A stretch of 64,000 nucleotides of DNA from Acidovorax sp. YS12 (GCA_021496925.1 CP053915.1:1984001-2048000), one strand, 5' to 3'; positions 35,291 through 43,934 are shown, counted from the first letter of the stretch. The notes: generated from the letters alone by a model not told the origin. Numbers and translations are program-made.

Positions 35291-35629
35291 ATGTACGCAT
35301 CGACCTTCACCTTCGCCAAGAAGCAGTACGACGACGACTTCCACCGCCTGGACCAGGCCATCGCCGAGGCCGCCAAAGAGATTCCCGGCTACCTGGGCGA
35401 GGAGGCGTGGGAGAACGACCGCCTGCTCTCCAACGTCTACTACTGGGACAGCCTGGAGGCGCTGCAGGCCCTGATGCAGCACCCCACGCACCTGCAGGCC
35501 AAGGCCCGGCAGGCCGAATGGCTCGATGGCTACCAGGTGGTGATCTCGCAGGTGTTGCGGACCTATGGCGACGGCAGGCTGGGCGGGCTGCCGCTGCCGC
35601 TGCCGCTGGCGGCGACGGCCACGCCCTGA
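35291..35629 (+). CDS. Antibiotic-biosynthesis-monooxygenase (ABM) fold protein
   Basis: A 112-residue ferredoxin-like alpha/beta protein: MYASTFTFAKKQYDDDFHRLDQAIAEAAKEIPGYLGEEAWEND followed by SNVYYWDSLEALQALMQHPTHLQAKARQAEWLDGYQVVISQVLRTYG. The YYWDSLEAL..H..H pattern is typical of ABM-domain proteins, some of which are small cofactor-free oxygenases or haem-binding proteins. ATG 35291 is preceded by AGGG; the adjacent TTG is a poorer start. It stands between two palindromic repeats and so is probably a single-gene unit. Confidence 0.8.
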   Translation: MYASTFTFAKKQYDDDFHRLDQAIAEAAKEIPGYLGEEAWENDRLLSNVYYWDSLEALQALMQHPTHLQAKARQAEWLDGYQVVISQVLRTYGDGRLGGLPLPLPLAATATP

Positions 35630-35644
35630 TCCGCCAACGCTATC

Positions 35645-35692
35645 TTATTCATAGCTTCTCGCGCTTGTTAAATAAGCGCTACAGGCACTTTT
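35645..35692. repeat. AGCGCTT-type intergenic palindrome
   Basis: ATAGCTTCTCGCGCTTGTTAAATAAGCGCTACAGGCACTTTTCATT, with arms GCGCTT (35661-35666) and AAGCGCT (35674-35680). It lies between the convergent ABM and mocR-type genes; the T-rich end reaches the mocR stop. Confidence 0.75.
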
Positions 35693-35695
35693 CAT

Positions 35696-37171
35696 TCAAA
35701 TCCTCATACCCCGCAGCACCCCGGCCAGCGTCTTCACGCCCGCCTCCAGCTCCTGCGGCGCATAGGCCGCGAAGCCCATGAGGAACCCGGCCTCGGCCGG
35801 CGCGGCGGCGTACAGAGCCGACAGCCCCTGCAGGTCGATGCCCGCGCGGCGCGCGGCATCGACGGCGGCGCGCTCGGGCACGTCGCACGTGAAGACGCAG
35901 GGCATCTGCATGCCGCCCGCGGGCACGCGCGGCTGCACCCAGGCGGCCAGGTGTGCTTGCACCAGCCGCGCCAGCGCGTCGCGCCGCGCGGCGTACAGGC
36001 CGCGCATGGCGCGCACGTGGGCGCCGAAGTGCCCGCCTTCGATGAAGCGCGCCAGCGTGAGCTGGGCGATGGGCGCGCTGTGCCCGTCCAGCAGCGTGCG
36101 CGCCACCGCCATGGGCGCAACGAGGTGCGGCGGCAACACCAGGTAGCCGATGCGCAGGCCCGGGAACAGCGACTTGCTGAAGGTGCCGATGTAGAGCGTG
36201 CGCTCGTGCGCGTCCAGCCCCTGCACGCAGGCCGTGGGCTTGCCGGCGTAGTGGAATTCGCTGTCGTAGTCGTCCTCGATGATCCAGGCCTGGTGCCGGT
36301 GCGCCCAGTCCACCACGGCCAGGCGCCGCTCCAGCGCCAGCGTGGCGCCGGTGGGGTACTGGTGCGACGGGGTGAGGTACACGGCGCGCGCCGCCCGCTC
36401 CTCCTCCAGGCGCTGCACCAGCATGCCGCCCCCGTCCACCGGCACGGGCACGCAGGCCAGGCCCGCCGCCTCGAACGCCCGGCGCGCGCCGTGGTAGAGC
36501 GGGTCTTCCACGCAGATGCGCTCGCCCGCGTCGAGCAGCACCGTGGCGCACAGGGCCAGCGCCTGCTGCGAGCTGGTGAGCACCAGCACGCGCTCGGGCG
36601 TGGCGCGCGCGCCGCGCTCCAGGTTCACGTAGTCGGCGATGGCGCGGCGCAGCGGCTCCATGCCCTGCGGCGGGCTGTGCAGCAGGGCGCGCGCGCCGTG
36701 CTCCTTGAGCACCTGGCGCTGCAGGCGCTCCCAGGTGGCGAGGGGGAAAGCGCGCGTGTCGGGCAGGCCGGGCGCGAAAGGGCGCGGCGCGAGGAAGTCG
36801 CGCACGCCACCGCCCTGGTACAGCGCCTCGCCGCGCTGGCTCAGGCGAGGCGCGCCCGCTGGCGTGGCGGGCCGCCGGGCCTGCGCGCCCAGGCGTTGCG
36901 CGCGCGGCGAGACGAAGCTGCCGCTGCCCACGCGCCGCTCGATGAAGCCCTCGGCATGCAGTTGGCCGTAGGCCGCCTCCACCGTGTCGCGCGACACGCC
37001 CAGCGACTGCGCCAGCGCGCGCGAGGCGGGCAGGGGTTGGCCGCCGCCCAGCGCGCCTTCCAGGATCAACTGCCGCAACGCGCGCTGCACGCGCACATGC
37101 AGCGGCAGCGCGCCATGGGCGGGGTCGCCCAGCCAGGCTTTCACGGATTCGAGTTGGGCATGCTTGAACAA
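35696..37171 (-). CDS. MocR-family regulator (GntR wHTH fused to aminotransferase-like domain), PdxR-like
   Basis: A 491-residue fusion. The GntR-type winged helix is at residues 20-90 (ALRQLILEGALGGGQPLPASRALAQSLGVSRDTVEAAYGQLHAEGFIERR). The fold-type I PLP domain follows, with IEDDYDSEFHYAGKP and the PLP-binding Lys333 in GTFSKSLFPGLRIGYLV. MocR proteins sense PLP or PLP adducts; PdxR members control vitamin B6 genes. The gene is divergent from a transporter/YggS/amidotransferase/PLP-kinase operon, so a role as B6 regulator is well supported by context. The stop falls beside a palindromic repeat. Confidence 0.93.
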   Translation of the reverse strand: MFKHAQLESVKAWLGDPAHGALPLHVRVQRALRQLILEGALGGGQPLPASRALAQSLGVSRDTVEAAYGQLHAEGFIERRVGSGSFVSPRAQRLGAQARRPATPAGAPRLSQRGEALYQGGGVRDFLAPRPFAPGLPDTRAFPLATWERLQRQVLKEHGARALLHSPPQGMEPLRRAIADYVNLERGARATPERVLVLTSSQQALALCATVLLDAGERICVEDPLYHGARRAFEAAGLACVPVPVDGGGMLVQRLEEERAARAVYLTPSHQYPTGATLALERRLAVVDWAHRHQAWIIEDDYDSEFHYAGKPTACVQGLDAHERTLYIGTFSKSLFPGLRIGYLVLPPHLVAPMAVARTLLDGHSAPIAQLTLARFIEGGHFGAHVRAMRGLYAARRDALARLVQAHLAAWVQPRVPAGGMQMPCVFTCDVPERAAVDAARRAGIDLQGLSALYAAAPAEAGFLMGFAAYAPQELEAGVKTLAGVLRGMRI

Positions 37172-37262
37172 TTGGCTGGGTCTTCCTCAAAAAAGTGGAT
37201 GGTTGCTTCAGGCCATTTTAGGAATACAAAAGCGCTTTCCACTGGCTTTCCCCCTACGGCCC

Positions 37263-38492
37263 ATGCAGCAAGAACACCCCTCCCCACACCCCGCCCCTCT
37301 GCGCCCCCGCGATCTGGTCCACCCTATCGTGGCGGGCCTGGTCTCGGTCATCGTCAACTACGGCGGCACGTTCATCCTGGTGTTCCAGGCCGCCAAGGTG
37401 GCGGGGCTGAGTCCGGCGCTGACGGCCTCGTGGGTGTGGTCGATCTCCATCGGCGTGGGAGTCACGGGGGTGCTGCTGAGCTGGATGACGCGCGCGCCGG
37501 TCATCACCGCCTGGTCCACGCCGGCGGCGGCGTTCCTCGTGACCGCGCTAGCCACCACGCCCTATGCTGAGGCCGTGGGCGCCTACCTGATCTCGGCCGC
37601 GGCCTTCGTGGCGCTGGGCCTGTCGGGCTGGTTCGACCGCGTGATCCGCTGGATTCCGCCCGGCGTGGCGGCCGGGCTGCTGGCGGGCATCCTGCTGCAG
37701 TTCGGCATCCGGGCGTTCGGCGGCATGGGCATCGACCCGCTGCTGGCCGGGCTGCTGGTGCTGGCCTACGTGCTGCTGCGGCGCGTGGCGGCGCGCTGGG
37801 CGGTGGTGGGCATCCTGCTGCTGGGCCTGGGCTTTCTGCTGGCGCAGGGACGAGTGGATCTGTCAGGCCTGCGCCTGCAGCTCGCGGCACCGGTGTTCAC
37901 GGTGCCCGCGTTCTCGCTCAACGCGCTGCTCAGCGTGGCGCTGCCGCTGTTCCTCATCACGCTCAGCGGCCAGTACATGCCCGGCATGCTGGTGCTGCGC
38001 GGCGACGGCTACGCCACCAGCGCCAGCCCCATCGTCGCCGTGACCGGGCTGGGCTCGCTGCTGATGGCGCCGTTCGGCGCGCACGCCTTCAACCTCGCGG
38101 CCATCACCGCCGCCATCTGCACCGGGCGCGAGGCGCACGAGGACCCGTCCAAGCGCTGGATCGCCGGCATCGCGGCGGGCGTGTGCTACATCCTCGTGGG
38201 CGTGTTCGGCGTCACGCTGGCGGCGGTGTTCATGGCGCTGCCGGCCACCTTCATCACCACGCTGGCGGGGCTGGCGCTGCTGGGCACCATCGGCACCAGC
38301 CTGGCCACGGCCCTGGCCGACGCGAAGGCGCGCGAGTCGGCGCTGATCACCTTCCTGGCCGCCGCCGCCAACATCACGCTGCTGGGCATCGGCGGCGCCT
38401 TCTGGGGCCTGGTGGTCGGGCTGGCAGCCCACGCGGTGCTGCATGGCCGCCTGCCACGGCCCGCCCTTGCGAGAAAAGGAGCCGTGTCATGA
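37263..38492 (+). CDS. BenE-family membrane transporter, candidate vitamin B6 permease
   Basis: A 409-residue protein of the BenE (benzoate:H+ symporter) family: HPIVAGLVSVIVNYGGTFILVFQAAK, TRAPVITAWSTPAAAFLVTA, GVAAGLLAGILLQFG, and GAHAFNLAAITAAICTGREAHEDPSKRW, with about twelve hydrophobic segments. Annotated relatives are called benzoate transporters by homology only. Here it is first in an operon with YggS and a PLP kinase, divergent from a MocR regulator, and no aromatic-degradation gene is near. Transport of pyridoxine or pyridoxal is therefore a reasonable prediction. Start 37263 is the first Met before the membrane part. Confidence 0.88.
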   Translation: MQQEHPSPHPAPLRPRDLVHPIVAGLVSVIVNYGGTFILVFQAAKVAGLSPALTASWVWSISIGVGVTGVLLSWMTRAPVITAWSTPAAAFLVTALATTPYAEAVGAYLISAAAFVALGLSGWFDRVIRWIPPGVAAGLLAGILLQFGIRAFGGMGIDPLLAGLLVLAYVLLRRVAARWAVVGILLLGLGFLLAQGRVDLSGLRLQLAAPVFTVPAFSLNALLSVALPLFLITLSGQYMPGMLVLRGDGYATSASPIVAVTGLGSLLMAPFGAHAFNLAAITAAICTGREAHEDPSKRWIAGIAAGVCYILVGVFGVTLAAVFMALPATFITTLAGLALLGTIGTSLATALADAKARESALITFLAAAANITLLGIGGAFWGLVVGLAAHAVLHGRLPRPALARKGAVS

Positions 38493-39280
38493 CAGCCACC
38501 CGCCACGACCAGCACGGCCGCTATCCCCAGGCCGCCACGCTGCAGGACTTTGAGCGCCACCTGGCCTTTGTACAGGCACGCATCGACGCCGCCTGCGCGC
38601 GCGTGGGGCGCGACCCGGCCGGCGTGCGCCTGCTGCCCGTGAGCAAGACCCACGAGGCCAGCGTGCGCCTGGCCCACGCGGCGGGCTGCCGCCTGCTGGG
38701 CGAGAACAAGCCGCAGGAGGCGTACGGCAAATGGCTCGCCACGCAGGACTTGGCCGATCTGCGCTGGTCGATCATCGGCCACCTGCAGACTAACAAAGCC
38801 AAGCTGGTGGCGCGCTTCGCCAGCGAGTTCCAGGCGCTCGACAGCCTGCGCGTGGCCGAGGCGCTGGAGCGCCGCCTGCAGGCCGAGGGCCGCGCGCTCG
38901 ATGTGTTCGTGCAGGTCAACACCTCGGGCGAGGCCAGCAAGTACGGCCTGCCGCCCGGGGACGTGGCGGCCTTCCTGCGCGCCCTGCCCGCCTTCCCGGC
39001 GCTGCGCGTGCGCGGGCTGATGACGCTGGCACTGTTCTCCAGCGAGGCCGGGCGCGTGCGCGAATGCTTCGTGCTGCTGCGCACGCTGCGCGACCGGCTG
39101 CGCCAGGAGGCGCCCGCGGGTATCGCTTTGGAGGAGCTGTCGATGGGCATGTCCGGCGACTTCGAGATCGCCATCGAGGAAGGCGCCACCACCGTGCGCG
39201 TGGGCCAGGCGATCTTCGGCGCGCGGGCGCTGCCCGACAGCCACTACTGGCCCAATTCCTGCAAGGAAACCACACCATGA
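38489..39280 (+). CDS. YggS-family PLP homeostasis protein
   Basis: A 263-residue PLP-binding protein of the YggS/PLPBP family (alanine-racemase-type barrel, no known catalysis), which buffers PLP and keeps amino-acid pools balanced. PLP Lys53 is in LLPVSKTHEA. Other signatures are LLGENKPQEAYGKW, WSIIGHLQTNKAK, FVQVNTSGEASKYG and the phosphate loop LSMGMSGDFEIAIEEGATTVRVGQAIFG. It overlaps the transporter gene by 4 bp. A short extra N-terminus (HDQHGRYPQAATLQDFE) precedes the family start. Confidence 0.94.
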   Translation: MTATRHDQHGRYPQAATLQDFERHLAFVQARIDAACARVGRDPAGVRLLPVSKTHEASVRLAHAAGCRLLGENKPQEAYGKWLATQDLADLRWSIIGHLQTNKAKLVARFASEFQALDSLRVAEALERRLQAEGRALDVFVQVNTSGEASKYGLPPGDVAAFLRALPAFPALRVRGLMTLALFSSEAGRVRECFVLLRTLRDRLRQEAPAGIALEELSMGMSGDFEIAIEEGATTVRVGQAIFGARALPDSHYWPNSCKETTP

Positions 39281-39984
39281 CCCACACCGCCATCGCCATC
39301 CGCCACCTGCATTTCGAAGACCTGGGCACGCTGGAGCCGCTGCTCCAGTCCCGGGGCTACGCCGTGCGCTACGTGGACGCCCCCACCGAAGACCTGCGCG
39401 CACCGCACATTGCCGACGCCGATCTGCTGGTCGTGCTGGGCGGCCCCATCGGCGCGTTCGACGAAGCGGCCTACCCCTTCCTCGCCGACGAACTGGCGCT
39501 GGTGCGGCAGCGGCTGGGCAGCCAACGGCCACTGCTGGGCATCTGCCTGGGCGCCCAGCTCATCGCCCGCGCGCTTGGCGCCCCGGTGGCGCCCATGGGG
39601 GTGAAGGAGATCGGCTTCGCGCCACTGGCGCTGACGGCGGCGGGGCACGATTCCCCGCTGGCCGCGCTGGGCGACGTGCCCGTGCTGCACTGGCATGGCG
39701 ACCAGTTCGGCATTCCGCCCGGCGCCCAGTGCCTCGCGGGCACCGCCACCTGCCCGCACCAGGGCTTTGCCTTGGGCCCCCAGGTGCTCGGCCTGCAATG
39801 CCACCTGGAAGCCGACCCGCGCACCATCGAGCGCTGGCTGGTCGGCCATGCCTGCGAGCTGGCCCAGGCGGGCGTCGACCCGCGCGCCCTGCGCGCCGAG
39901 GCCCGGGCGCTGCAGGCGCACCTGCCCGCGGCGGCGGGCGCGGTGTTCACGCGCTGGCTCGACGGCCTGGCCCCCCGGCCATGA
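39277..39984 (+). CDS. Class I glutamine amidotransferase-like protein
   Basis: A 235-residue GATase1 domain protein. The nucleophile Cys90 is in LLGICLGAQLIARALG. The His/Glu pair of the triad is in GLQCHLEADPRTI, and an oxyanion-strand GGP motif is present (VVLGGPIGAFDE). It resembles the stand-alone GMP-synthase-like group (GuaA_1-type, YfeJ-like), not the PdxT subunit of de novo PLP synthesis. The reaction is unknown. It overlaps yggS and the kinase gene by 4 bp each, so it is an integral part of this operon. Confidence 0.9.
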   Translation: MTHTAIAIRHLHFEDLGTLEPLLQSRGYAVRYVDAPTEDLRAPHIADADLLVVLGGPIGAFDEAAYPFLADELALVRQRLGSQRPLLGICLGAQLIARALGAPVAPMGVKEIGFAPLALTAAGHDSPLAALGDVPVLHWHGDQFGIPPGAQCLAGTATCPHQGFALGPQVLGLQCHLEADPRTIERWLVGHACELAQAGVDPRALRAEARALQAHLPAAAGAVFTRWLDGLAPRP

Positions 39985-40841
39985 CGACGCTGCAGCCGCT
40001 GCGGCTGGACGTGGTGTCGGTGCAGTCCCAGGTGGTCTATGGCCGCGTGGGCAACAACGCCGCCGTGCCTACGCTGGAGGCGCTGGGCCTCGCGGTGGCC
40101 GCCGTGCCCACGGTGCTGCTCAGCAACACGCCGCACTACCCCACACTGCACGGCGGCACGGTGCCGCTCGACTGGTTCGGCGGCTACCTGCGCGACCTGT
40201 CGGCGCGCGGCGCGCTGCATGCGCTGCGCGCGCTGGTGGTGGGCTACCTGGGCGATCCGGCACAGGCCGCCGTGCTGGCCGGCTGGGCCCGCGCCCTGCT
40301 GGCCGAGCGCGCCGGGCTGCGCATCGTGCTCGACCCGGTGCTGGGCGACCACGACACCGGCCTCTACGCAGCCCCCGGCATGGCCGAGGCCTGCCGCACG
40401 CACCTGCTGCCGCTGGCGAGCGGGCTCACGCCCAACGGCTTCGAGCTGGCGCAGCTCACCGGCATGCCCGTGGACAACATGGACGGCGTGGTGGCCGCCG
40501 CGCGCACGCTGCTCACCGGCCGCACGCAATGGGTGGCCGTGACCAGCGCCGCACCGGCCACCTGGCCGCCGGACGCCATGCACGTGGTGCTGGTCACCGC
40601 CACGCAGGCACAGGCCATCACGCACCCGCGCATCGACGCCGCGCCCAAGGGCACCGGCGACCTGTTCTGCGCCGCGCTCACCGGCCACTGGCTGCAGGGC
40701 CTGGCGCTGCCCGAGGCGGCGACGCGCGCCTGCGACCACGTGGTGCGCGCGCTGCAGCGCACGCGGCAGGCGCGCAGCGCCGAACTGCTGCTGCATACAT
40801 CTCGCATCGATTGGCAGGAGCAGCTGGGCGAGCGCCTGTAA
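39981..40841 (+). CDS. pdxY: Pyridoxal kinase, PdxY/PdxK type
   Basis: A 286-residue ribokinase-superfamily kinase that phosphorylates pyridoxal (and perhaps pyridoxine) to PLP. The start SVQSQVVYGRVGNNAAVPTLEALG is the family signature. LSNTPHYPTLHGGTVP is the substrate loop, VLDPVLGDHDTGLY the Mg/ATP region, and APKGTGDLFCAALTGHWLQG the anion-hole/catalytic Asp block (GTGD). It overlaps the amidotransferase gene (ATGA). As last gene of the MocR-divergent operon it defines the unit as B6 salvage. Confidence 0.95.
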   Translation: MTTLQPLRLDVVSVQSQVVYGRVGNNAAVPTLEALGLAVAAVPTVLLSNTPHYPTLHGGTVPLDWFGGYLRDLSARGALHALRALVVGYLGDPAQAAVLAGWARALLAERAGLRIVLDPVLGDHDTGLYAAPGMAEACRTHLLPLASGLTPNGFELAQLTGMPVDNMDGVVAAARTLLTGRTQWVAVTSAAPATWPPDAMHVVLVTATQAQAITHPRIDAAPKGTGDLFCAALTGHWLQGLALPEAATRACDHVVRALQRTRQARSAELLLHTSRIDWQEQLGERL

Positions 40842-40854
40842 GCGCGGCCGCGGC

Positions 40855-41364
40855 TCAGCGCGTCGCATTGAAGGCCGCGTGGAAGCTGACGCTGCCCTGC
40901 GGCATGGCGGCGGCGGAGAACGCGAGGGCCTGGAAATATTCTGGCGGCACCCCCTCTAGCACCAGTCCCGGCACGGGCCGAAAGCCGAAACGGGCGTAGT
41001 AGGCCGGATCGCCCAGCAACACGCAGCCAGCGGCGCCGCCGTCCTTCAACTGGCGCAGCGCCTCCATCACCAGCAAGGCGCCCATGCCCTGGCGCTGCCG
41101 ATCGGGCGCGACGGACAGGGGCGCCAAGCCGTACCAGCGCGGCGCGCCGCCGGATACCGCCACCGGAGACACGCCCACGTGGCCGACCACCGCGCCCGCG
41201 TCCTGCGCTACCAGCGACAGGTGCAGGGCACCGGCCTGGCGCAGGGCGTTCACGATGAACTGCTCGGTGTGCGACGTGTGCGGGGCGGTGCGGAACGCGG
41301 CCTCGGTCAGGGCGTGGATGGCGGAGATGTCGGCAGGAAGCTCGGGGCGGATAGTCACGGGCAT
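40855..41364 (-). CDS. GNAT-family N-acetyltransferase
   Basis: A 169-residue acetyltransferase of the YhbS type. It has IRPELPADISAIHALTEAAF at the start, then SLVAQDAGAVVGHVGVSPV and the acetyl-CoA loop LAPLSVAPDRQRQGMGALLVMEAL (Q/RxxGxG/A). The end GCVLLGDPAYYARFGFRPVPGLVLEGVPPEYFQALAF is characteristic of this subgroup. Acceptor substrate unknown. The gene is convergent with pdxY (13-bp gap) and follows the NAD(P)-binding protein gene on the same strand, 9 bp apart. Confidence 0.9.
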   Translation of the reverse strand: MPVTIRPELPADISAIHALTEAAFRTAPHTSHTEQFIVNALRQAGALHLSLVAQDAGAVVGHVGVSPVAVSGGAPRWYGLAPLSVAPDRQRQGMGALLVMEALRQLKDGGAAGCVLLGDPAYYARFGFRPVPGLVLEGVPPEYFQALAFSAAAMPQGSVSFHAAFNATR

Positions 41365-41373
41365 GGGCTGTGT

Positions 41374-42012
41374 CTACATGAAGTACGGCTTGTCGCCATC
41401 AGTGTGGGGCTTGTTCACGCCCAGGTTGGCGCCCACATGCAGCGCGGGGTTGTCGATGACCTTGGCGATCAGGTCGCCCACGCTCTTGCGCGATACCACG
41501 GTGCCCTTGAAGGGTTCACCCTTGGCGGTGGTTTCGTAGTCCACCTCGTCCTCGTCCATCAGCCAGGCCGGGCGCACGATGGTGTAGTCGAGCCCCGAGG
41601 CTTCGACGGCATCGGCGGCGCGGCGGTAGGGCTTGAGGTCTTCGCCGATGATGGCCTGGTTCCACTCGCCGAACTTGCCGGGAATCTCGTCGTAGATGCC
41701 CAGCGACAGCACGAAGACCAGACGCTTGACGCCCGCGGCCTGCATGGCGGCGATGACGGCCTGGGCCTGCTTGTCCAGGTCTTCGCCGATCAGGTTGGCG
41801 TAGACGATGTCCTGGCCGGTCACGGCGGCTTTCAGCAGCTTCTTGTCCAGCACGTTGCCGATGACGACCTGGGCATTCGCGGGCTCGTGGCCCGTGAGCT
41901 TCTTGGGGTCGCGCAGCAGCAGGGTCTGGCGCACGTCCGGGGCGTCGGCCAGCGCCTTGACGACCCATTGCGCGATCTGGCCGCTGGCGCCCAGGATGAG
42001 GACGTTGCGCAT
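41374..42012 (-). CDS. NAD(P)-binding protein, atypical SDR / NmrA-like
   Basis: A 212-residue Rossmann protein beginning MRNVLILGASGQIAQWVVKAL (GASGQIA is the dinucleotide loop). It continues with QVVIGNVLDKKLLKAAVTGQDIVYANL, LVFVLSLGIYDEIPGKFGEWN and YTIVRPAWLMDEDEVDYETTAKGE. This is the pattern of extended/atypical SDR proteins acting as NAD(P)H sensors or reductases. The start codon shares one base with the stop of the upstream hydrolase gene (TGATG). That places it in a hydrolase-reductase operon opposite a LysR regulator. Confidence 0.9.
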   Translation of the reverse strand: MRNVLILGASGQIAQWVVKALADAPDVRQTLLLRDPKKLTGHEPANAQVVIGNVLDKKLLKAAVTGQDIVYANLIGEDLDKQAQAVIAAMQAAGVKRLVFVLSLGIYDEIPGKFGEWNQAIIGEDLKPYRRAADAVEASGLDYTIVRPAWLMDEDEVDYETTAKGEPFKGTVVSRKSVGDLIAKVIDNPALHVGANLGVNKPHTDGDKPYFM

Positions 42013-42947
42013 CACAGATGCTCCTTGAAGAACGGCACCACCTGGGCCATGGCGATGGCCACCGGCTCGGGCTGGTCGTACAGGTCGTAGTGCGACCAGC
42101 CTTCGGCCACGACGATGTGCTTGTGCTCCGAAGCGGCGCGGCTGTAGATCTCCCAGCCGTCGCGGTAGGAGCCAAAGCCGCCGGGCTTGTCGCCGATCAC
42201 CACCATCAGCGGCTGCGTGAGCAGCACTTCCGCGTTGGTGAAGGCGTCCCAGCCCATCGCCGCGCCGCTGAAGGACATGAGCTGGCTGGTCGCGCCATGG
42301 GGCTTCTGGCCGCGCGCGGTCTTGTAGTACTCGGTGGCTTCGAGCACGTCGATGTCGGTGATGCCGGCTTGCTGGGCCGCATCAACGGACTCGGGCAGCA
42401 GGTTGGCTGCATCGCTCTTTGCCCCTTGCGCCTGGGCGGTGCGCATGCTGGCGATGTTCTTCGCCAGCTCGCGCGGCTTGAACTGGGCGAAGCCCTCGCG
42501 GATCAGGCGGCCGTAGTTCACGCCGGTGATGGACACCAGCGCCTTCAGCCGGTGGTCGGTGATGCCCGCATGCACGGTGTACGCACCGCCGCCGCACACG
42601 CCGATGGCGCCGATGCGCTCGGCGTCCACGTAGGGCAGCGACTGCAGATAGTCCACGGCGAAGCGGATGTCGGACACGCGGATGGCCGGATCCTCGATGA
42701 AGCGCGGGGTGCCGCCGCTGGCGCCCTGGAAGCTCGCGTCATGCACCAGCACCACGAAGCCCTGCTCGGCCAGGCCCTGGGCATAGATGTTGCCCGCGGT
42801 CTGCTCCTTGCAGCTGCCGATGGGGTGGGTGCTGACGATGGCGGGGTACTTCTGGCCTGCGTCGAAGCCGGGCGGCAGGTAGATGTCGGCGGCGGTTTGC
42901 CAGCCCAGGTTGGGGTAGCTGGCAGTCTGGAGGGTGATGTTGCTCAT
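42012..42947 (-). CDS. Alpha/beta hydrolase (dienelactone-hydrolase-like), paralogue 2
   Basis: A 311-residue alpha/beta hydrolase. After the strands IYLPPGFDAGQKYPAIVSTHPIGSCKEQTAG come QGLAEQGFVVLVHDASFQGASGGTPRFIEDPAIRVSDIRFAVDYL and the nucleophile region IGAIGVCGGGAYTVHAGI. A Cys sits at the elbow (GVCGGG), as in dienelactone hydrolase, instead of the usual Ser. The C-terminal His is probably in GWSHYDLYDQP. It is closely related to the gene at 43020-43934, pointing to a tandem duplication. Substrate unknown. Confidence 0.88.
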   Translation of the reverse strand: MSNITLQTASYPNLGWQTAADIYLPPGFDAGQKYPAIVSTHPIGSCKEQTAGNIYAQGLAEQGFVVLVHDASFQGASGGTPRFIEDPAIRVSDIRFAVDYLQSLPYVDAERIGAIGVCGGGAYTVHAGITDHRLKALVSITGVNYGRLIREGFAQFKPRELAKNIASMRTAQAQGAKSDAANLLPESVDAAQQAGITDIDVLEATEYYKTARGQKPHGATSQLMSFSGAAMGWDAFTNAEVLLTQPLMVVIGDKPGGFGSYRDGWEIYSRAASEHKHIVVAEGWSHYDLYDQPEPVAIAMAQVVPFFKEHL

Positions 42948-42967
42948 GATGGAATATTTCAGTGTCT

Positions 42968-43015
42968 TTGGCCTCCAGCGCTTATGTGGCAATCGCTGGC
43001 AGCTATTGATTTGAT
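42968..43015. repeat. AGCGCTT-type intergenic palindrome between the two hydrolases
   Basis: CCAGCGCTTATGTGGCAATCGCTGGCAGCTATTGATTTGATAG. The outer arms CCAGCG (42974-42979) and CGCTGG (42994-42999) are intact, the inner part is altered. It interrupts what otherwise looks like one operon. Confidence 0.75.
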
Positions 43016-43019
43016 AGTT

Positions 43020-43934
43020 TTACAGCTTGGCGTTGAAGAACGGCGCAAGCTGGGACACGGCTTCATCGACGTACTGGGGAACGTCGTACAGCGACATGTG
43101 GTTGGCGCCCTCGACCACGTGCAGCGTCTTGTCCTGGCTCGCGGCGCGCGCCAGCAGGTCGTCGCTCATCCACTTGCTGCCCGCCACGCTGCCCGCCACG
43201 GCCAGGATGGGCTGGGTCAGGAAGGCTTCTGCCTTGTGGTAGGCGTCGTAGGTGATGATCTGCGTGAGGCTGCGCGCCGTCATGAAGCCAGGGGCGTTAG
43301 GGTGCTCGCACCGCGGCGTGTGGTAGTACTCCCAGGCTTCGCGCAGCTCGGCGTTGGGGGCGTCTTCTTCCTTCATCGGGGCCAGCGGCAGCGTGGCCAG
43401 TTCGCTCTTGCCGGCGTCGGCGGTGCGGGCGTTGGAGCCGAAGTCGATGTAGCCCACGGCGTCAGCGTCCTTGACGTTGTTGTCCCAGCCGTTGCGGAAC
43501 ATCTGGCCGATGTTCACCGCGCTCACCATGCCCAGCGCCTTGATGCGGCGGTCGTTGATGGCCGCGTTGGCGCTGTAGCCCGCACCCGCGCAGATGCCCA
43601 TGGCACCGATCCGGTCCGGGTCCACGCAGGGCAGCGTGGTCAGGTAGTCGATCACGGCGCTGACGTCCTCGGTACGGATGTGGGGGTTTTCCAGCTGGCG
43701 CGGCAGGCCGGTGCTTTCGCCCTGGTACGAGGCGTCGTAGGCGATGGTGACGAGGCCGTGCTCGGCCAGCTTGCGGGCGTACAGGCCAGCGGTCTGCTCC
43801 TTCACGCCGCCGCCGGGATGCGAGACGACGACTGCTGCGTACTTCTTGCGCTCATCGAAGCCGGCGGGGAAGTGGATGACGGCGGCCAGGGTGACGCCTT
43901 GGCCGTTGAGGTTCTTGAACGTGACGTTGGGCAT
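43020..43934 (-). CDS. Alpha/beta hydrolase (dienelactone-hydrolase-like), paralogue 1
   Basis: A 304-residue alpha/beta hydrolase related to its neighbour. It has AAVIHFPAGFDERKKYAAVVVSHPGGGVKEQTAG, LAEHGLVTIAYDASYQGESTGLPRQLENPHIRTEDVSAVIDYL, and IGAMGICAGAGYSANAAI, again with Cys at the nucleophile elbow (GICAGAG). The likely catalytic His is in EGANHMSLYDVPQY. GGAG precedes ATG 43934. It is divergent from the LysR gene and is the first gene of the group, so LysR-controlled induction is likely. Substrate unknown. Confidence 0.88.
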   Translation of the reverse strand: MPNVTFKNLNGQGVTLAAVIHFPAGFDERKKYAAVVVSHPGGGVKEQTAGLYARKLAEHGLVTIAYDASYQGESTGLPRQLENPHIRTEDVSAVIDYLTTLPCVDPDRIGAMGICAGAGYSANAAINDRRIKALGMVSAVNIGQMFRNGWDNNVKDADAVGYIDFGSNARTADAGKSELATLPLAPMKEEDAPNAELREAWEYYHTPRCEHPNAPGFMTARSLTQIITYDAYHKAEAFLTQPILAVAGSVAGSKWMSDDLLARAASQDKTLHVVEGANHMSLYDVPQYVDEAVSQLAPFFNAKL

